This document shows, piece by piece, positions 56,455 through 64,000 of a stretch of DNA of 64,000 nucleotides. The stretch's first letter is position 1, and each line of letters starts with the position of its first letter. The translations under genes were made by a program, and so were the position numbers. The stretch spans positions 62,001 to 126,000 of the forward strand of contig JAFIEF010000001.1 of the NCBI GenBank assembly GCA_020832655.1. Direction: 5' to 3'. Source of the DNA: Paracoccaceae bacterium. Lineage in GTDB: Bacteria; Pseudomonadota; Alphaproteobacteria; Rhodobacterales; Rhodobacteraceae. The notes below the pieces were generated by a model. That model saw only the letters and a program-made list of their open reading frames with translations, searched no databases and was not told the origin of the DNA.

Positions 56455-58059
56455 TCAGCCCTGCGCGCGGATATAGTCCACAAGCTGGCGGGTAGAGCCG
56501 TCCTTGCCCCCCGCATCGCCCCCGTCCAGTACAGGGCCAAGCGCGGTGGCCAGTTCCTTGCCCAGCTCCACCCCCCATTGATCGAAGGAATTGATGCCCA
56601 GGATGACCCCTTCGACAAAGACGCGATGTTCATAAAGCGCGATGATCTGGCCCAGAATGAAGGGGGTCAGTTTCGGGTAGATCAGCGTGATCGAAGGGCG
56701 GTTTCCCGGAAAGACGCGGTGGCGTGCCTGACGGTCAAGCTCGGCCCCCTCCAGCCCCTTGGCGGCCATGATCGCGCGCGCTTCATCCAGTGACCGCCCG
56801 CGCAGCAATGCTTCGGATTGCGCAAGGCAATTCGCCGCCAGCAGGCGGTGCTGATGCGCCAGTTCCGGCTCATGCCCGCTGGCGGCCAGCACAAACTCGC
56901 AGGGCACTACCCGCGTGCCCTGATGGATCAGCTGGAAAAAGGCGTGCTGGCCATTGGTGCCGGGTTCGCCCCAGACAATGGGGCCAGACTGGCGCTGCAG
57001 ATCGCGGCCCTCCATATCGACGCGCTTGCCGTTGCTTTCCATCTCCAATTGCTGAAGATAGGCGGGCAGGCGGGCCAGACGCTGGTCATAGGGCAGCACG
57101 GCGCGGGTGGCGTGGCCGCAGATCTGGTTGTGCCAGATGCCGGTCAGCGCCAGCAGTACCGGCATGTTCTGCGCAAAAGGCGCAGTCAGGAAATGCTGAT
57201 CCATCGCGCGCCCGCCGGCCAGAAAGCGGTCGAAATCCTGCGCGCCAATGGCGATCATCAGCCCCAGCCCGATCGGCCCCCACATCGAATAACGCCCGCC
57301 CACCCAATCGGCAAAGCCAAACACCCGCTCTGGCGCAATGCCGAATGCGGCGGTTTTGTCCTGCGCCGTGGACACAGCCGCAAACTGCGCCGCAGGGTCA
57401 GCCACCCTGGCGGCCATCCAGTCGCGGGCGGTGCGTGCATTGGTCATGGTCTCGATGGTGGTGAAGGTTTTCGACGCCACGATCACCAGTGTCGTTTCCG
57501 GGTTCAGCCCGCGAAGCGTGTCAGTGATATGCGCGCTATCGACATTGCTGACATAATGCAGCCGCGGCCCGTCATGGTAAGGGGCCAGCGCCAGCGTCGC
57601 CATTGCCGGGCCAAGATCGGACCCGCCAATGCCGATATTGACAACATCGGTGACGGCCCCACCTTGCGCGGTGAAGCGCCCCGCGCGCACATCCTCGGCG
57701 AATGCGTAAGCCCGCGCACGGGTGGCGCGCAGCTCTGGCATGACGTCGGCCCCATCGACATGGATCACCGACGCGTCATCGGCGCGCTGGGCCACATGCA
57801 GCACTGCGCGGCCTTCGGTTTCATTGATCTTCTCGCCCGCGAACATTGCCGCGCGGCGTTCGGCCAGCCCAGATGCCTCGGCCAGCGCCACCAGAAGCGC
57901 ACGGGTTTCGGCATCCAGATTGGTCTTGGAATAATCCAGCAGCATCTCCCCGCACCGCACCGAGAACCGCCCCGCGCGACCAGGGTCATCAAACAGGCTC
58001 AGAATTTGGCGCGCTTCGGTCGCGCGCTGATATTTCGCCAGATCATTCCAGATGCTCAT
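56455..58059 (-). CDS. pgi: Glucose-6-phosphate isomerase
   Basis: Interconverts glucose 6-phosphate and fructose 6-phosphate. The 534-aa protein shows [54 protein letters not shown], the catalytic Glu region [20 protein letters not shown] and [14 protein letters not shown] near the end. It is the last gene of zwf-pgl-pgi, with 64 bases after pgl that hold a short copy of a repeated intergenic motif. The C-terminus is family-length. Confidence 0.96.
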   Translation of the reverse strand: MSIWNDLAKYQRATEARQILSLFDDPGRAGRFSVRCGEMLLDYSKTNLDAETRALLVALAEASGLAERRAAMFAGEKINETEGRAVLHVAQRADDASVIHVDGADVMPELRATRARAYAFAEDVRAGRFTAQGGAVTDVVNIGIGGSDLGPAMATLALAPYHDGPRLHYVSNVDSAHITDTLRGLNPETTLVIVASKTFTTIETMTNARTARDWMAARVADPAAQFAAVSTAQDKTAAFGIAPERVFGFADWVGGRYSMWGPIGLGLMIAIGAQDFDRFLAGGRAMDQHFLTAPFAQNMPVLLALTGIWHNQICGHATRAVLPYDQRLARLPAYLQQLEMESNGKRVDMEGRDLQRQSGPIVWGEPGTNGQHAFFQLIHQGTRVVPCEFVLAASGHEPELAHQHRLLAANCLAQSEALLRGRSLDEARAIMAAKGLEGAELDRQARHRVFPGNRPSITLIYPKLTPFILGQIIALYEHRVFVEGVILGINSFDQWGVELGKELATALGPVLDGGDAGGKDGSTRQLVDYIRAQG

Positions 58060-58078
58060 CTGATCCCTTCATGTTTCA

Positions 58079-58100
58079 TCTTGCCAAAAATACTCAAAAG
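58079..58100. repeat. Degenerate copy of the family-wide intergenic motif
   Basis: TTTCATCTTGCCAAAAATAC at 58079 onward resembles the reverse complement of the motif at 31773-31800 (TTTCATCCTTGAAAAAATAT). It lies between pgl and pgi. The hairpins of the longer copy are missing here. Confidence 0.45.
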
Positions 58101-58123
58101 CCGACCCTGGCCATGTAGCGGCA

Positions 58124-58795
58124 TCATGCGGCCCAATGTACCTGCGCCTGATCCAGGAGCGCGGCAATCGGTGCCTGATCGGGCGACAGCTTGCGCGCGC
58201 GTTCAAGGGCCGCGCGCTTTTCCGCCCCGGTTATCAACACATGCACGTGCAGGGCCGCGCGCAGCACTGGCAGGGTCAGCGTCACGCGCGGCTCGCCTGC
58301 GGCATCAGCGCGCATGGCCATCAGCGGCGGTGCATCAGAGGCCATTGCCGCAGCAAGGTTGTCGGCGCCGGGAAACAGGCTGGCGGTGTGCATATCCGCG
58401 CCCATCCCCAGCAGCAGCACCGAGATCGGCAGATGCGGGTGCAGCCCCTCGGCCAGCGCATCCAGCGCGTCTTCGGGGCTGGGGGCGTCGGCATAGAGCG
58501 GCACCAGCGTTGCCGCGCCCGCATTTCCGGTCAGCAGGCGCTGGCGCAACAGCGCCGTGTTCGAGCGCGGGCTGTCTTCGGGCACCCAGCGTTCGTCATT
58601 CAGCACCACCGCGATATTGGCCCAGTCCAGATCAGTGCCGCTGAGCGTGTCGAAGACCGGCCCCGGCGTGGAGCCACCGGGCACTGACAGCGTTGCGCGG
58701 CCTTCGCTGCGCAAGGTCTGCCCCAGCTCCGAGGAGATGCGTTGCGCCACGCGCAGCATCATCATCTCCTGATCGGGGTAGTCATGAAATTCCAT
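58124..58795 (-). CDS. pgl: 6-phosphogluconolactonase
   Basis: Hydrolyses 6-phosphogluconolactone, the product of Zwf. The 223-aa protein of the DevB/SOL type has ATLSVPGGSTPGPVFDTL, VVLNDERWVPEDSPRSN, VLLLGMGADMHTASLFPGAD and a C-terminal ALERARKLSPDQAPIAALL. Its start overlaps the zwf stop (TGATG), so the two are translationally coupled. Confidence 0.94.
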   Translation of the reverse strand: MEFHDYPDQEMMMLRVAQRISSELGQTLRSEGRATLSVPGGSTPGPVFDTLSGTDLDWANIAVVLNDERWVPEDSPRSNTALLRQRLLTGNAGAATLVPLYADAPSPEDALDALAEGLHPHLPISVLLLGMGADMHTASLFPGADNLAAAMASDAPPLMAMRADAAGEPRVTLTLPVLRAALHVHVLITGAEKRAALERARKLSPDQAPIAALLDQAQVHWAA

Positions 58796-60240
58796 CAGCG
58801 CACCTCTCTCCAGCGTCTGCCATCCTTGTGCAACAGCATAAGCGCCCCTTCCGGCCCGGTCGAGCCGGGTTCATAGGGTTCAGGCGTATCCCCGCGCGCC
58901 TGCCAGACCGCAATCACCGGATCGACCCAGGCCCAGGCAGCCTCGACCTCGTCGCCGCGCATGAACAGGGTCTGGTTACCGCGGATCACATCCATGATCA
59001 GCCGCTCATAGGCGTCGGGGATGTCCAGATCATCGCCCAGCGCTTCGGCAAAGCTCATGTCAAGCGCGACATCCTTCAGCCGCATCCCGCCGGGGCCGGG
59101 TTCCTTGATCATGACGCGCAGATCCATGCCTTCATCCGGTTGCAGGCGGATTACCAGCACATTCTCGCGCCACGGATTTTCCGCGCCAAAGATCGAATGC
59201 GGGGGTTCCTTGAAGATGACCGCGATTTCAGAGACGCGCGATTTCAGCCGCTTGCCGGTGCGCAGATAGAAGGGCGTGCCCTTCCAGCGCCAGTTCGATA
59301 CATGCAGCTTCAGCGCCACGAAGCTTTCGGTGCGGCTGTCGGGATTGCCGCTTTCGGCCAGATAATCATCTCCATCGGTCCCGCGATACTGCCCGCGCAC
59401 CACATCTGCCGCGCTGACAGGGTCAAGCGCGCGGATCACTTTCAGCTTTTCATCGCGCATCGCGTCGGGGTCGAAATGATGCGGCGGCTCCATCGCGATC
59501 AGGCAAAGAAGCTGCATCAGATGGTTTTGCACCATGTCGCGCATGGCGCCGGAATGGTCATAATATTCGCCCCGCCCCTCGACCCCGACCGTTTCTGCCA
59601 CCGTGATCTGCACATGATCGACATATTGCGCATTCCATAGCGGTTCGAACAATATGTTGGCAAAGCGCACCGCCATCAGGTTCTGGACCGTTTCCTTGCC
59701 CAGATAATGGTCGATGCGATAGATCTGATCCTCGTGGAAATAGGCCGCCAGCGTGGCATTGAGCGCACGCGCAGAGGCCAGATCATGCCCAAAGGGTTTT
59801 TCCACCACGATACGTGATTGCCGATGCGCAATGGCATGGTCATGCAGCCGCTGCGCCAGATCGCCAAACAGGGCGGGCGCGACCGAGAAATAGAAGGCGC
59901 GCACCTTGTCGGTGCGCATCCTGGCGGCCAGTTCCTGCCAGCCATCGGTGCCGCGCGCATCGATCGGCACATAATCGAGCATCGCCAGAAACCCGGCAAC
60001 CTTGTCGCTGTCCAGCTCTTTGGCAGGCAGATATTTCTGCAACGCCGATTTTGTGGTGCTCAGAAACTCGTCCAGGGTCACGTCGCTGCGCGCCGCGCCG
60101 ATAATGGTCGATCCTTCGGGGATCTGGCCTTCTTTCCAGCGCCGATACAGCCCCGGCAGGATCTTGCGCTGCGCCAGATCACCTGTCGCACCGAAAATGA
60201 CAAGATCGAACAGATCGACCGGAATGACGCGTGCGACCAT
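58795..60240 (-). CDS. zwf: Glucose-6-phosphate 1-dehydrogenase
   Basis: Oxidises glucose 6-phosphate with NAD(P)+, the entry to the Entner-Doudoroff and oxidative pentose phosphate routes. The 481-aa protein has the dinucleotide motif VIFGATGDLAQRKILPGLY, the substrate site YRIDHYLGKETVQNL and EKPFGHDLASA. The start at 60240 (MVARVIPVDL) matches relatives and follows a GGAGGGT site. A palindromic TAGCGCTA lies 62 bases upstream and may be an operator. Confidence 0.96.
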   Translation of the reverse strand: MVARVIPVDLFDLVIFGATGDLAQRKILPGLYRRWKEGQIPEGSTIIGAARSDVTLDEFLSTTKSALQKYLPAKELDSDKVAGFLAMLDYVPIDARGTDGWQELAARMRTDKVRAFYFSVAPALFGDLAQRLHDHAIAHRQSRIVVEKPFGHDLASARALNATLAAYFHEDQIYRIDHYLGKETVQNLMAVRFANILFEPLWNAQYVDHVQITVAETVGVEGRGEYYDHSGAMRDMVQNHLMQLLCLIAMEPPHHFDPDAMRDEKLKVIRALDPVSAADVVRGQYRGTDGDDYLAESGNPDSRTESFVALKLHVSNWRWKGTPFYLRTGKRLKSRVSEIAVIFKEPPHSIFGAENPWRENVLVIRLQPDEGMDLRVMIKEPGPGGMRLKDVALDMSFAEALGDDLDIPDAYERLIMDVIRGNQTLFMRGDEVEAAWAWVDPVIAVWQARGDTPEPYEPGSTGPEGALMLLHKDGRRWREVR

Positions 60241-60299
60241 GATACCCTCCTGACAGCAATCCGCATGGCGCAATGCCAGCCCGACCTTGTGGGCCTGAC

Positions 60300-60311
60300 G
60301 TTAGCGCTATC
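60300..60311. promoter_or_regulatory. Candidate operator upstream of zwf
   Basis: GTTAGCGCTATC contains the 8-base palindrome TAGCGCTA at 60302-60309 with a central CG, the style of site bound by LacI-family sugar regulators. It lies 62 bases before the zwf start. The regulator gene is not in the window. Confidence 0.35.
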
Positions 60312-60363
60312 AGCGGTGATCTAACGCAGTGACGCGGCGCTGTCCAGCATGCAGCGCAATCTT

Positions 60364-60948
60364 TCAGGCTTCAAGCTCGGTATCCCAATACAGGTAATCC
60401 AGCCAGCTTTCATGCAGGTGATGGGGCGGGAAACGGCGACCCAGATTGCGCAATTTCTCGGCATCGGGGCGGAAAGGTTGCTGGCGCAGCTTCATTCCCG
60501 CCTCGCGCAGCGTCTTGGAGCCTTTCTTCAGATTGCATGGCGCACAGGCCGCGACAACATTTTCCCAGCTTGTGATCCCGCCCAGCTTGCGCGGCAGCAC
60601 ATGGTCAAAGGTCAGATCCTGGTGTGATCCGCAATACTGGCAGCAAAATTCATCGCGCAGGAACAGGTTGAAGCGGGTGAAGGCCACGCGCTTGCGTGGT
60701 TTGACGTAATCGCGCAGCACCACCACTGAAGGCACGCGGATCTCCATGTGCTGGCTGCGCACGACCTGTTCATATTCGGCCAGTATGTCAACGCGGTCCA
60801 GAAACACCGCCTTGACTGCATCCTGCCAAGCCCACAGCGACAGCGGGTAGTAGGACAGCGGGCGATAATCGGCATTCAGGACCAGCGCTGGCATCTGCCG
60901 CAGCGGAACCTTGTCGCGCACGAATTCAGTTCTGAAATCACCATCCAT
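60364..60948 (-). CDS. HNH endonuclease domain protein
   Basis: A 194-aa protein with a Cys4-type HNH domain: CCQYCGSHQDLTFDHVLPRK and ENVVAACAPCNLKKGSKT, giving the two CxxC zinc knuckles and the catalytic DH. The N-terminus (ALVLNADYRPLSYYPLSLW) is conserved in a chromosomal HNH group often found near housekeeping genes. Possible roles are DNA repair or restriction; no restriction methyltransferase is adjacent. It is a single-gene unit. Confidence 0.86.
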   Translation of the reverse strand: MDGDFRTEFVRDKVPLRQMPALVLNADYRPLSYYPLSLWAWQDAVKAVFLDRVDILAEYEQVVRSQHMEIRVPSVVVLRDYVKPRKRVAFTRFNLFLRDEFCCQYCGSHQDLTFDHVLPRKLGGITSWENVVAACAPCNLKKGSKTLREAGMKLRQQPFRPDAEKLRNLGRRFPPHHLHESWLDYLYWDTELEA

Positions 60949-61248
60949 CAGCGCAGCCTTTCACACGGGCAGCCGACCGGGAGCGCGCGCGCCCCGCAGG
61001 GCTGAGGTCATCGCCATGTTTCGGTGACGACACGCCAAGACTATATATTGCGTTTGAAATCTGGCAAGCCCCAATGGCGCACCAGATATCGCAGTGTTTT
61101 CATAGGCAGCATTTGTAACATCTGCGCGACATGCAATTGCACAGAATCTGTCCTTGTGCCCGTCTTTGCAGCGGCAAGATGGGGCAGGGGCTGGTCAGAC
61201 GTGGAGTTTGCGCCTAGCTGATGGGGCAGAACCGGCGGGGCGTTTGCG
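60949..61248. other. 300-base gap between the HNH gene and selO
   Basis: No gene supported. It holds an A/T-rich patch (ACTATATATTG near 61037) that could be a -10 region for selO, and a 65-codon frame from a GTG at 61024 without family-like features. Confidence 0.4.
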
Positions 61249-62679
61249 ATGACACTACCCTTCGAGCACAGCTATGCGCAGCAATTGCAGGGGCTTTACG
61301 TGCCCTGGCAGGGGCAGGAATGGCCTGATCCGCAACTTGTGGCGCTGAACACCAGGCTTGCGCAGGCTTTGGGGCTTGACCCGGACGCGCTGGATGCCGC
61401 GCTGCTGTCAGGCCACAGCCTGCCCGACACGGCGCGGCCGCTGGCGATGGCTTATGCCGGCCACCAGTTTGGCGGTTTTTCCCCGCAGCTTGGCGATGGC
61501 CGCGCGATACTGCTGGGCGAGATCGTGGCCCCTGATGGTGCGCGCCATGACATCCATCTGAAAGGGTCGGGCCGCACGCCCTTTGCGCGCGGGGGTGACG
61601 GGCGCGCGGTGCTGGGGCCGGTTCTGCGTGAATATCTGGTGTCAGAGGCGATGGCGGCGCTGGGTGTGCCCACCACCCGCGCGCTGGCTGCCTGCACCAC
61701 TGGCGACAAGGTGCTGCGCCAGAACGGGTTGGAGCCGGGCGCCGTGCTGGCGCGGGTCGCGTCCAGCCATATCCGCATCGGCAGCTTCCAGTTCTTTGCC
61801 GCGCGGGGCGAGCAGCGCAGGTTGCAGATGCTGCTGGATTATACCATTGCCCGCCATGACCCGGATCTGACCGATACGCCCGACCGCGCGCTTCAGCTTC
61901 TGGCGCGGGTGGGCGCGCGGCAGGCGCGCACTGTCGCGCAATGGATGGGGCTGGGCTTCGTGCATGGGGTGATGAACACCGACAACACCGCGATTTCGGG
62001 CGAGACCATCGATTACGGCCCCTGCGCCTTCATGGACCGCTATGATCCGGCGACCTGCTTCAGTTCGGTCGACCAGATGGGGCGTTATGCCTATGGCAAC
62101 CAGCCTGCGGTGTTGTTCTGGAACCTTGCGCGCCTGGCCGAGGCGCTGCTGCCCTTGATCGATGCCGATGAAGACCGCGCCATTTCGCGCGCGACAGAGG
62201 TGATCGAGGAGGGGCAGCGCCAGTATCGCACTGCCTGGCTGGACGAATTTGCGCGCAAGCTGGGGCTGGACAAGCCCGATGCCGCGCTGATCGAAGGGAT
62301 GCACCAGCTCTGGGTCGGGCAGGGCGTCGATTTCACGCTGTTCTTTCGCGCGCTTCCCGATGCGCTGCACGGCAATGACGCGCCGCTGCGCGCGCTGTTT
62401 GATGATGACAGCGGCCTGGGTGACTGGCTGGCGCAGTATCGCCACGCTGCGGGTGCGCAGACGCCAGACAGGGTGGCACAGGCCAACCCGATCTATATTC
62501 CGCGCAACCATCTGGTCGAGCAAGCCTTGCATGACGCCAGTTTCAGGAATGATTTCAGTACATTCCATCGCATTCTTGAACTTGTACAAGAACCTTTCAA
62601 ACCGGTTTCGGGGGCTGAAGAACATGCCCGACCCGCCCCGCGCGAAGCCCCCGCAATTGTGACCTATTGCGGCACCTGA
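61249..62679 (+). CDS. selO: Protein adenylyltransferase SelO (YdiU)
   Basis: A 476-aa pseudokinase-fold enzyme that transfers AMP from ATP to Ser/Thr/Tyr of target proteins, linked in other bacteria to redox stress. Conserved stretches are YAGHQFGGFSPQLGDGRAIL, LKGSGRTPFARGGDGRAVL, GFVHGVMNTDNTAISG and TIDYGPCAFMD. The C-terminal VTYCGT keeps the Cys that replaces selenocysteine of eukaryotic SelO. The ATG at 61249 gives the family N-terminus. It is monocistronic and convergent with the EVE gene. Confidence 0.94.
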   Translation: MTLPFEHSYAQQLQGLYVPWQGQEWPDPQLVALNTRLAQALGLDPDALDAALLSGHSLPDTARPLAMAYAGHQFGGFSPQLGDGRAILLGEIVAPDGARHDIHLKGSGRTPFARGGDGRAVLGPVLREYLVSEAMAALGVPTTRALAACTTGDKVLRQNGLEPGAVLARVASSHIRIGSFQFFAARGEQRRLQMLLDYTIARHDPDLTDTPDRALQLLARVGARQARTVAQWMGLGFVHGVMNTDNTAISGETIDYGPCAFMDRYDPATCFSSVDQMGRYAYGNQPAVLFWNLARLAEALLPLIDADEDRAISRATEVIEEGQRQYRTAWLDEFARKLGLDKPDAALIEGMHQLWVGQGVDFTLFFRALPDALHGNDAPLRALFDDDSGLGDWLAQYRHAAGAQTPDRVAQANPIYIPRNHLVEQALHDASFRNDFSTFHRILELVQEPFKPVSGAEEHARPAPREAPAIVTYCGT

Positions 62680-62733
62680 TATCGCGCGTCGGGCCAAGGC
62701 CGTCGGCTTGATCCGCGCCAAATGGTCACAGAC

Positions 62734-63156
62734 TCAGCCCTGCGGCAACCCGCCCATCTGGCAGATCAGCGCCCATTCTTGCGGCCCCACAGGCTGCACC
62801 GACAGGCGCGACTGGCGCAAAAGCGCCATTTCCGCCAGCGCCGGGGTGGCCTTGATCTGTTGCAGGCTGACCGGCTGCGGTAGCGCCTGCACGGCGCGGA
62901 TATCGACGCATTCCCAGCGCGGGTCATCACTGGTGCTGTCGGGATGCGCTTCTGCGATGATTTCGCAGATGCCCACTACCGCCTTGTCGCTCTGGCTGTG
63001 ATACAGGAAAGCGCGGTCGCCCAGGCGCATCTCGCGCATGAAATTGCGCGCCTGATAATTGCGCACGCCGTCCCATTCCTCGCCCGCATCGCCCTTGGCC
63101 ACCAGATCATCCCAGCCAAACACTTCGGGTTCGGATTTCATCAGCCAGTAGCGCAT
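62734..63156 (-). CDS. EVE-domain protein
   Basis: A 140-aa protein of the EVE/PUA-like superfamily, whose members bind modified bases in DNA or RNA. Typical are the N-terminal YWLMKSEPEVFGWDDL, RNYQARNFMREMRLGDRAFL and the aromatic cage region ICEIIAEAHPDS. It overlaps the YciI-like gene stop (TGATG). The start at 63156 is chosen for MRYWLMKSEP. In some genomes EVE proteins take part in defence; nothing here shows that. Confidence 0.88.
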   Translation of the reverse strand: MRYWLMKSEPEVFGWDDLVAKGDAGEEWDGVRNYQARNFMREMRLGDRAFLYHSQSDKAVVGICEIIAEAHPDSTSDDPRWECVDIRAVQALPQPVSLQQIKATPALAEMALLRQSRLSVQPVGPQEWALICQMGGLPQG

Positions 63157-63431
63157 CAGCCGATAACCTTCTTCCATTCCTGTATGCGCACGCTTTCAAA
63201 CAGCCCGGCCTGGGCATAGGGGTCATGCGCGCCCCATTGCTTGGCTGCGTTCATCTCCGCCACATCCAGCACGATCAGCGAGCCTGCCATTTCGCCTGCC
63301 TCATCCAGCAATGGCCCCGCCAGATGCACGCAGCCGGTTTGCGCGATATAGGCCAGATGGGCCTCGCGATTGGCCTTGCGGATCTCCAGCGCGCCCGATT
63401 TGTCGGTGCACAGCATCATGTAAAGGGGCAT
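63156..63431 (-). CDS. YciI-family protein
   Basis: A 91-aa ferredoxin-like-fold protein. Family pieces are the N-terminal MMLCTDKSG, ANREAHLAYIAQTGCVHLAG and DPYAQAGLFESVRIQEWKKV; a His/Asp pair of the YciI active site is suggested by AHLAYI and HDPYA. Function is not established. It is coupled to the EVE gene downstream and lies 27 bases after gpsA on the same strand. Confidence 0.85.
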   Translation of the reverse strand: MPLYMMLCTDKSGALEIRKANREAHLAYIAQTGCVHLAGPLLDEAGEMAGSLIVLDVAEMNAAKQWGAHDPYAQAGLFESVRIQEWKKVIG

Positions 63432-63458
63432 GTCCCGGTCCTTTCTCTCGTGGTCAGC

Positions 63459-64000
63459 CTATTCATCGGTCAGCGGGCGGCTCAGCAGCGCCTCGCGGGC
63501 CTCTGTCAGGGTGATCTGTCCTTCAACCAGCGCGGCCACCATCGCGGTGATCGGCATTTCCAGCCCTTGCGCGCGTGCCAGTCGCGCCACGGCGCGGGCT
63601 GTGGCTGCGCCTTCGACCGTGGTGGCGGTGTCGAAATCGCGCCCCGCGCCAAGCGCCAGCCCGAAGCGGAAATTGCGCGATTTTTCCGACCCGCAGGTCA
63701 GGATCAGATCGCCCAGGCCCGACAGCCCGCCCAGTGTTTCGGGCTGCGCGCCAAGATGCACCGCCAGACGCTGCATTTCGGCATAGCCGCGCGCCATCAG
63801 CGCCGCGCGCGCCGATTCGCCCAGACCCGCGCCGATCACCACCCCGGCGGCAATGGCGATGACATTCTTGAGCGCGCCGCCCAGCTCTGCGCCGACAAGA
63901 TCGGCATTGCGGTAAAGCCGCAGATCAGGGGTGGACAGACGGTTTTGTAGCGCCGTGCCCAGCGCGGCGTCGCGGCAGGCCAGCGTCAGCGCAGTGGGCA
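63459..64000 (-). CDS. gpsA: Glycerol-3-phosphate dehydrogenase [NAD(P)+], C-terminal part (runs off the right edge)
   Basis: Makes sn-glycerol 3-phosphate for phospholipids. The window holds about 180 C-terminal codons; the open frame continues past 64000, so the start is outside. Family stretches are [18 protein letters not shown] with the catalytic Lys, [36 protein letters not shown] and [11 protein letters not shown]. It leads the run gpsA-YciI-EVE on the minus strand. Confidence 0.93.
   Translation of the reverse strand, partial: PTALTLACRDAALGTALQNRLSTPDLRLYRNADLVGAELGGALKNVIAIAAGVVIGAGLGESARAALMARGYAEMQRLAVHLGAQPETLGGLSGLGDLILTCGSEKSRNFRFGLALGAGRDFDTATTVEGAATARAVARLARAQGLEMPITAMVAALVEGQITLTEAREALLSRPLTDE

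Noticed and set aside
56818..58644. 608-codon open frame on plus across pgi and pgl
   Set aside because: It is antisense to two clear enzymes, is full of Arg, His, Gln and Pro, and has no family-like motif; GC-rich DNA gives such shadows.
61024..61221. 65-codon frame from a GTG upstream of selO
   Set aside because: Weak start, no hydrophobic or conserved segment; more likely promoter DNA.
62734..63156. EVE protein as part of a defence island
   Set aside because: Neighbours are gpsA, a YciI-like gene and selO; no nuclease, helicase or methyltransferase of a defence type is linked to it.

Overview
The window is a 64 kb piece of a GC-rich alphaproteobacterial chromosome, most likely from the Rhodobacteraceae/Paracoccaceae (Rhodobacter-Roseobacter group). 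Support comes from the gene families and their order: hisS-hisZ-hisG with a short HisG, a short ProS, a single-cysteine DksA/TraR protein, FtsH beginning MGNARN from a TTG codon, tol-pal followed by cpoB, tilS and ftsH, and a zwf-pgl-pgi operon. Almost all of it is housekeeping DNA. I saw no rRNA, tRNA, CRISPR array, prophage or complete insertion sequence.

Layout. 1-9.2 kb: the start of dnaB (minus), then hisS-hisZ-hisG, a UbiH-type hydroxylase, lpxD (minus), an SGNH hydrolase and dapE. 9.3-16 kb: rnr behind a large nested hairpin, a thiolase, a GlcG/HbpS-like protein, and rpsA with a clear terminator. 16-20 kb: small conserved proteins, an FtsB-like protein and pgk on minus; two cyclophilins on plus. 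20-25 kb: a five-gene minus-strand run with a MoxR-type ATPase at one end and a VWA protein at the other, then dksA. 25-31.7 kb: a flavin monooxygenase, a retropepsin-like protease, trpB, a PepSY-like/membrane LuxR pair, pth and rplY. 31.8-33.8 kb: lldD divergent from a GntR regulator. 33.9-46.4 kb: one long minus-strand run lolC-lolD-(repeat membrane protein)-ybgC-tolQ-tolR-tolA-tolB-pal-cpoB-tilS-ftsH, i.e. lipoprotein release, the Tol-Pal envelope constriction machine, and neighbours. 46.5-49.7 kb: an accessory patch (small membrane protein plus TPR protein, a hemerythrin-like protein, a beta-propeller protein) between lolC and proS. 51-56 kb: ccdAB toxin-antitoxin, an esterase, an AlkA-type glycosylase, an MFS transporter and two lipoproteins, one TbpB-like. 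56-60 kb: zwf-pgl-pgi, feeding glucose 6-phosphate into the Entner-Doudoroff/pentose phosphate routes. 60-64 kb: an HNH nuclease, selO, an EVE protein, a YciI-like protein and the end of gpsA.

Points most worth a second look: (a) a coupled gene pair at 46.56-47.9 kb whose small membrane protein and TPR protein share an Asn/Gly-rich D-x-DNNTQ-x-G motif, which I infer may join them in one membrane complex; (b) a roughly 300 bp low-GC, odd-codon patch inside hisS that keeps the frame; (c) a 532-aa repeat-containing membrane protein coupled by 4-base overlaps between lolD and ybgC; (d) a 127 bp MITE-like repeat that supplies the stop codon of a DUF1330 gene. None of these is proven to be a new system.
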